From: JADKCL01 sp031415375
GTDB lineage: Bacteria > Bacteroidota > Bacteroidia > J057 > JADKCL01
Assembly: GCA_031415375.1 (NCBI GenBank)
Contig: JANORP010000163.1
Coordinates: 1-8,712 of the forward strand
Length of the DNA: 8,712 nucleotides
Direction: 5' to 3'
Shown: piece by piece, positions 5,081 through 8,712 of the stretch
Position numbering within the stretch: the first letter of the stretch is position 1
How the letters are laid out: every line of letters begins with the position of its first letter
Translations under genes and position numbers: made by a program
The notes under the pieces: model-generated
Told to the model about the DNA's origin: nothing
Databases searched by the model: none
Seen by the model: only the letters and a program-made list of their open reading frames with translations

Positions 5081-7288
5081 TTATTTTTCCATTATCTTTT
5101 TTGTCAGATAAAAGGATGTTCCAATCTGCATCTGCTGGAAATTGGTCTTGTAAAAATCATGTTGCATATGAATACGATAGCGCATATAGAACTCCAGTCG
5201 GGGATTGGCCTTGAGAGTCGCGCTCAATTGGATTGAATGGATTGACCTCTCTAGATATGATTTGGCCGTGGCACCTTGCCCTTCCCTTGGAATCTGGCTC
5301 AAAGTTTCGTTCAAAGAAACAACATTCTGAAACCTATATTGGACACTAAACTTCAATAGTTCGTCGGGGAAAAAATCGACAATGACTTCCGGAAAATGTC
5401 GGAAGGTGCCAACACTAAGGGGGCTTGGTATCAAGGTGTTGACAATGCTATCATTTTCAATCCTCCTCAATGTATCAGCCACTAAGACATGACCGAATCT
5501 CGCACCGTAGTTGACAAAAACTGTGAGTTTCCAAGGCTGTACATCAAACAGGAATACGTTTTGGTCCATCCCCGCGCTGAAATTTTCGTATCGGAGAAGA
5601 TCCGTGTTGACTGCAACTAACGTTGTCTTCACTTCATTGTTTACTATCCGCGGGATATAGGTGGATGGCATCTGCCGTAGCTTACCATCCACCTTGGACA
5701 AAGTGCCAACTGGCTTAATGAATTGAAAAAGACCTCCATTTGTATACCCACGTCCATCGATTCCCATTCTAGATGTATAAAGGTTTATGCGCTTGTCCAC
5801 TTCAAATTGCACCAACCCATTTGGTTCAGTCTCCTTGATTCCTAAAACGTCCATAAAAACGCCTCCCTTTACTACCTCAGAAAGCCGATCCTTGAAAAGT
5901 TTATGTTCAAATGCACCACTGGTAAAGGTAATGATAGTATCATGCGGACTGAAATCTCGCGTATTGAGCCGGAGATTGGGTTGATAAGAAATTAGAGATG
6001 ACAATGGAAATGCAAAGCTACTGTCATAATTGACCAAAAGCTGCTTCCTAATTCCAATCTGAAAGTTCCGGAAGGTAGAAAAACCAATGGGATAGCAATT
6101 GGAGAAGTGGAGTTGGTCAGCGTCTGTATTAACCACTCCTGCTGAATTCTCAAGCTTCATGACCGCCAAGATCCGTTCTATCATTCCTTCATTGAATTCT
6201 ATTTGCAAACTTTCAAGTTTCAGAAAACGGAAGTTATCACTTAGCGTCTTCAACGAATCTCGATCGCCTCTCGATTTCTTGAAGGCCCTATTCTTGGCAA
6301 GCATGGCGGAATCTAATTTTGAAACGCTCTCCCGCTGCAATTCAACAAGGTGTTTGGCTTCACCTAATTCCTCAGATATCGGCAGCACCTTACTTTGATA
6401 GACGCCAGCCATTACCTCAATTACATGATCAAGCCTTGTTTTTAGTCTATTGATCGTATCTATTTGCGCAACCGAAGGGTTTGAAATCTTTAAATAAGTG
6501 GAGATGGAATCATTGATCAACCGAGTCCGTTCGTATGAGCCTTCGCTCATTTCGAGGCTTGCAGCCTTAAATGACTTATCCAGCTCGTCAATCAACTTTC
6601 GTTGATCACTAATACTGTCGATTGTTAAATCCCTTGTAGCTTTCATCGCCAAGAGAGTAGAGTCTAATTGTGACAACGAATTGTTCGCTAATTCCAATTC
6701 TTCATTTACAGTCTTCAGTTCCCGGTTTCTTCTTGCCTGCAAGAGATCATAGTTATCGCGTTCTGATTGATTGATCCGAAATCTTCTGAAATTAGACTTC
6801 TTGATCAGGGAATCTTCATGATTCTTGCCCGACAATGATGCCATTACTCTCGGTCTTATTGTCAGTGTTCCTGCAGTAGGGGCATCGTTTTGCTTTGCCA
6901 CCGCCTCTATGAGCTGCGCAAACAAGTCTGTCGTTTGCCAAATAGAGGTTTCATTGGCTGCAGCAAGTTCATCTTTTGTTTCCTCTATTCCTGTCCCAGA
7001 ACTATCGCTTTCAGCATCCTTGCTTCCTTCTTTGTCAGCATTCTCAATCTCTTTCAGGGTGGAATTGAATTTTTCGGCAAATTCTCTTCCCTCCAATTTT
7101 CGCAAATCGAAAGACTTCAGGATTTTGCGGCCCGAAATTTGAACCTCATATTCTGAAAAATCCGTTTCTAGTATTCGCATCACATATGTAGCCTCTCCTC
7201 GGTTGAATTCAACAGAGTCGATCAAAACCTGTGCAAATGAGACATGGGCAAAGCACACTATGGCAAGTAAGAACAATATCTTTTTCAT
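5081..7288 (-). CDS. Exported coiled-coil protein with beta-rich, barrel-like C-terminus, unknown function
   Basis: I do not recognise the family of this 735-residue protein. Residues 1-19 are a clear signal peptide (MKKILFLLAIVCFAHVSFA) with mature Gln20. Residues about 22-80 look like a small mixed domain (VEFNRGEATYVMRILETDF). Residues 80-112 are acidic and low in complexity. A long charged helical region at about 160-382 has heptad-like spacing and few helix breakers (for example LKTVNEELELANNSLSQLDS, 191-210), interrupted near Pro271, so two coiled-coil arms are likely. From about 390 the sequence becomes beta-rich, with alternating strands such as LLKFSVQYRF (644-653) and RLEFYMRYRIHMQHDF (697-712). 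The final strand, MQIGTSFYLTKK (720-731), would suit an outer-membrane barrel. It lies 18 nt downstream of the lipoprotein gene, probably in one transcript. It is AT-rich compared with the flanking genes. Coding status is certain from length and signal peptide; the role is unknown. Confidence 0.85.
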   Translation of the reverse strand: MKKILFLLAIVCFAHVSFAQVLIDSVEFNRGEATYVMRILETDFSEYEVQISGRKILKSFDLRKLEGREFAEKFNSTLKEIENADKEGSKDAESDSSGTGIEETKDELAAANETSIWQTTDLFAQLIEAVAKQNDAPTAGTLTIRPRVMASLSGKNHEDSLIKKSNFRRFRINQSERDNYDLLQARRNRELKTVNEELELANNSLSQLDSTLLAMKATRDLTIDSISDQRKLIDELDKSFKAASLEMSEGSYERTRLINDSISTYLKISNPSVAQIDTINRLKTRLDHVIEVMAGVYQSKVLPISEELGEAKHLVELQRESVSKLDSAMLAKNRAFKKSRGDRDSLKTLSDNFRFLKLESLQIEFNEGMIERILAVMKLENSAGVVNTDADQLHFSNCYPIGFSTFRNFQIGIRKQLLVNYDSSFAFPLSSLISYQPNLRLNTRDFSPHDTIITFTSGAFEHKLFKDRLSEVVKGGVFMDVLGIKETEPNGLVQFEVDKRINLYTSRMGIDGRGYTNGGLFQFIKPVGTLSKVDGKLRQMPSTYIPRIVNNEVKTTLVAVNTDLLRYENFSAGMDQNVFLFDVQPWKLTVFVNYGARFGHVLVADTLRRIENDSIVNTLIPSPLSVGTFRHFPEVIVDFFPDELLKFSVQYRFQNVVSLNETLSQIPREGQGATAKSYLERSIHSIQLSATLKANPRLEFYMRYRIHMQHDFYKTNFQQMQIGTSFYLTKKIMEK

Positions 7289-7306
7289 ATCATTTTGGCG
7301 ATTGAA

Positions 7307-8092
7307 TTAACGTCTAGAAAACGACAAGAAGATCTTATCCACATTCATAAGATCGGCGATCCCTGAGTCCATCTTTGCATAAAATGCCGTAAGGCTATCT
7401 TTGGGGAAATGAAAAATCTGCAAGGGTAAGGAAGTGTCTGGCAAAAGGAGCTCGCCATTACTGAAGGTTCCTTCTATTACCTGTCCACTTATTCCAACTA
7501 TTTTCGGGAAGTCCACAAATCTTATTTCAATAAGTCCATCCGAATTCGCAACAACATTTGTGGTGCAGATAAACTTAGGCGGCAGGCCGGCTTCCAGCCC
7601 CGAAGCAGTTCCGATATAGCGCCCTCCAAAATTGCTTCCATTATTGCATTTCAAAAACTCCGCCCGTATTTGTTCTGGCATAAACGGCCTCACAAATCCA
7701 TTCCTCAACTCTGCCAAGGTATCTGGCATTCCATTTATGTTAGCATTTACAACAACCTCATTTGTGATAGTTGCCTCCCAACCAGGTGAAGGGTCAAAAA
7801 CCTGTAGTAGCAATTGTGCACTACTATCGCGCCAAATGGGATCTATGCCTTCTTGCACCTTAAATACAATTATCGATTTGGGGTCGAGATTAAGGTCAAC
7901 GTCAGTGATGACTTTTTGAGCCATTTCGATCGACCCAACTTGGATGCCATTGTGTTTCACGGGAATGTAAGACCTTATCCATTCCGTTTCATCCAAGACG
8001 GCACCATACGGATCTTTTTGACAACCGACCAGATGCAATAGATTGACTAAAAAACAGATCGAAAACAAAATTCGAATTGATTGCGGATTCAT
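7307..8092 (-). CDS. Predicted lipoprotein of unknown function, first gene of an envelope pair
   Basis: Starting at the ATG at 8092, this encodes 261 residues with a lipoprotein signal: a hydrophobic stretch from about residue 6 to 22 and lipobox LVGC with Cys24. The open frame continues 57 codons further upstream (to 8263), but that extension would bury the lipobox and is Arg/Lys-rich and unconvincing, so the ATG directly before MNPQSIRILF is preferred. The mature part looks mainly beta-stranded (SIIVFKVQEG, EVVVNANING, GLIEIRFVDF, ISGQVIEGTFSNGELLLPDT), a pattern seen in many Bacteroidota lipoproteins with sandwich or lipocalin-like folds. Cys149 and Cys176 could form a disulfide in the periplasm or at the surface. 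The coiled-coil/barrel gene follows after 18 nt, which argues for shared transcription and function. I see no catalytic motif and cannot name a family. Confidence 0.82.
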   Translation of the reverse strand: MNPQSIRILFSICFLVNLLHLVGCQKDPYGAVLDETEWIRSYIPVKHNGIQVGSIEMAQKVITDVDLNLDPKSIIVFKVQEGIDPIWRDSSAQLLLQVFDPSPGWEATITNEVVVNANINGMPDTLAELRNGFVRPFMPEQIRAEFLKCNNGSNFGGRYIGTASGLEAGLPPKFICTTNVVANSDGLIEIRFVDFPKIVGISGQVIEGTFSNGELLLPDTSLPLQIFHFPKDSLTAFYAKMDSGIADLMNVDKIFLSFSRR

Positions 8093-8388
8093 ATTTCCAT
8101 TTAAGTTTAAGAATTCACGTCCTTTTTGAAAAGCTAAGCGCAACAAACGAGACCCTTGCCGCCGGAGAATCCTTTTCGCGACAATTGACCGAAGCAGCTG
8201 CCCTTGCTTTGGTGCAAGGCAGTTAGCGAAGGAAAAGAAAGCGTCGAAAATGATCCAGAACATTTACAGCCCCTCATTCCACAAAATTGCCACTCCACTA
8301 CAATCCAAAACATTCCCAATGTCACCCAGAGCAGTGATTTTGCTCAGGTGGATGTGTGACGCAATTCCGCCAAAACCCCAAAAACACA
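8093..8388. other. Intergenic region upstream of the lipoprotein operon
   Basis: This region separates the edge gene from the lipoprotein gene, both on the minus strand. It should hold the operon promoter and any 3' end of the edge gene. A minus-strand TAGCTTTT (8136-8129) matches the Bacteroidota -7 consensus except its last base, but no TTTG lies at the expected distance upstream. Two hairpins are visible: CCTTGC (8202-8207) with GCAAGG (8214-8219), and CACC..GAGCA (8323-8333) with TGCTC.GGTG (8341-8350). The second lies about 40 nt after the edge-gene stop and could mark its transcript end, but it lacks a T-run. Base composition shifts from GC-rich to AT-rich within this interval. Confidence 0.4.
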
Positions 8389-8712
8389 TCAACCCTCCCG
8401 TCCCACATCCACCATCCCACGCCCCTCGGTGCGAGCCTGCAGCCAGATGATCGCCTCGCGGATGCCTGGGTAGTGTGCGTCCGAGTGCGCCTGCGTGAGT
8501 GCTTCGAGCGCCTGCGTGAGCGTGAGTGCCTTCTCGCGGGGCCACGCAAGTCCGCCGCCACGGTAGAGCGCCTTGAGGAAATCGAGCATCTGCTGCTCAA
8601 AGGCATTGATGCCGTAGGGTTTGAGGTAGCGCTGCACCATCGGGAAGAGGTGATCGTAGAGGTCCAGGTTGCCAAGCTCGTAGTGGAGGATGAGGAGAAA
8701 GATGCGGGCTGC
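8389..8712 (-). CDS. C-terminal part of a helical-repeat hypothetical protein, cut by the window edge
   Basis: The frame is open from the window edge to a TGA at 8389, giving 107 residues. The start lies outside the window, so an internal Met at 8640 should not be taken as the true start. The visible part is almost entirely helical: ARIFLLILHYELGNLDLYDH, then LKPYGINAFEQQMLDFLKAL, then a region ending in an IIWLQARTE helix and a Gly-rich tail. The phrase HYELGN followed by a helix, a Tyr-rich turn and an F-E-x-x-(L/M)-x-x-F-L helix resembles the C-terminal end of uncharacterised TPR-like proteins common in Bacteroidota; this is from memory. It is GC-rich (41 of 60 bases in line 8521), unlike the next operon. 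Function is unknown. Confidence 0.78.
   Translation of the reverse strand, partial: AARIFLLILHYELGNLDLYDHLFPMVQRYLKPYGINAFEQQMLDFLKALYRGGGLAWPREKALTLTQALEALTQAHSDAHYPGIREAIIWLQARTEGRGMVDVGREG

Noticed and set aside
8089..8100. Three-codon minimal frame (ATG GAA ATA TGA) overlapping the lipoprotein start
   Set aside because: Such a short overlap is easily due to chance in AT-rich DNA, and nothing else suggests translational control.
8093..8263. 57-codon N-terminal extension of the lipoprotein gene
   Set aside because: It would place the lipobox and its hydrophobic stretch about 80 residues into the protein, and its composition does not resemble the rest. The ATG at 8092 gives a standard lipoprotein signal.

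Overview
The window looks like chromosomal DNA of a Bacteroidota bacterium. The evidence is a TonB-dependent receptor with an N-terminal carboxypeptidase-regulatory-like domain paired with a DUF4249 lipoprotein, several signal peptides ending in Ala-Gln, short A/T-rich ribosome-binding regions without clear Shine-Dalgarno sequences, and an edge-truncated helical-repeat protein of a kind common in that phylum. A member of the Saprospiria or a related environmental lineage would fit, but this is inference; no rRNA or other marker gene is present.

Layout. Positions 1-660 hold a non-coding composite repeat block: a 57/58-bp tandem repeat runs into a 126-bp tandem repeat, with a hairpin-bearing insertion in the third copy and a long imperfect hairpin at the end. 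Positions 661-865 are non-coding with two short hairpins. A minus-strand operon follows (4110 down to 866): a TonB-dependent receptor, then a DUF4249 lipoprotein 5 nt downstream, forming an outer-membrane uptake pair. Divergent from it, on the plus strand, is a membrane-bound steroid 5-alpha-reductase-like protein (4265-5023). A strong intrinsic terminator (5043-5070) separates it from the converging minus-strand pair: a lipoprotein of unknown function (8092-7307), then an exported coiled-coil protein with a beta-rich, barrel-like C-terminus (7288-5081). The right edge carries the C-terminal 107 codons of a minus-strand gene that begins outside the window.

How the genes may work together. The receptor/DUF4249 pair is a clear functional unit, although its ligand cannot be read from the sequence. 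The 5-alpha-reductase-like gene shares only the divergent intergenic region with it, so a link is speculative. The lipoprotein and coiled-coil/barrel protein form a two-gene envelope unit that I cannot assign to a known family. It is clearly more AT-rich than the genes on either side (37% G+C in a counted 60-base line, against 57-68% in lines from the flanking genes), which hints at separate ancestry. This pair and the repeat block are the least explained parts of the window.
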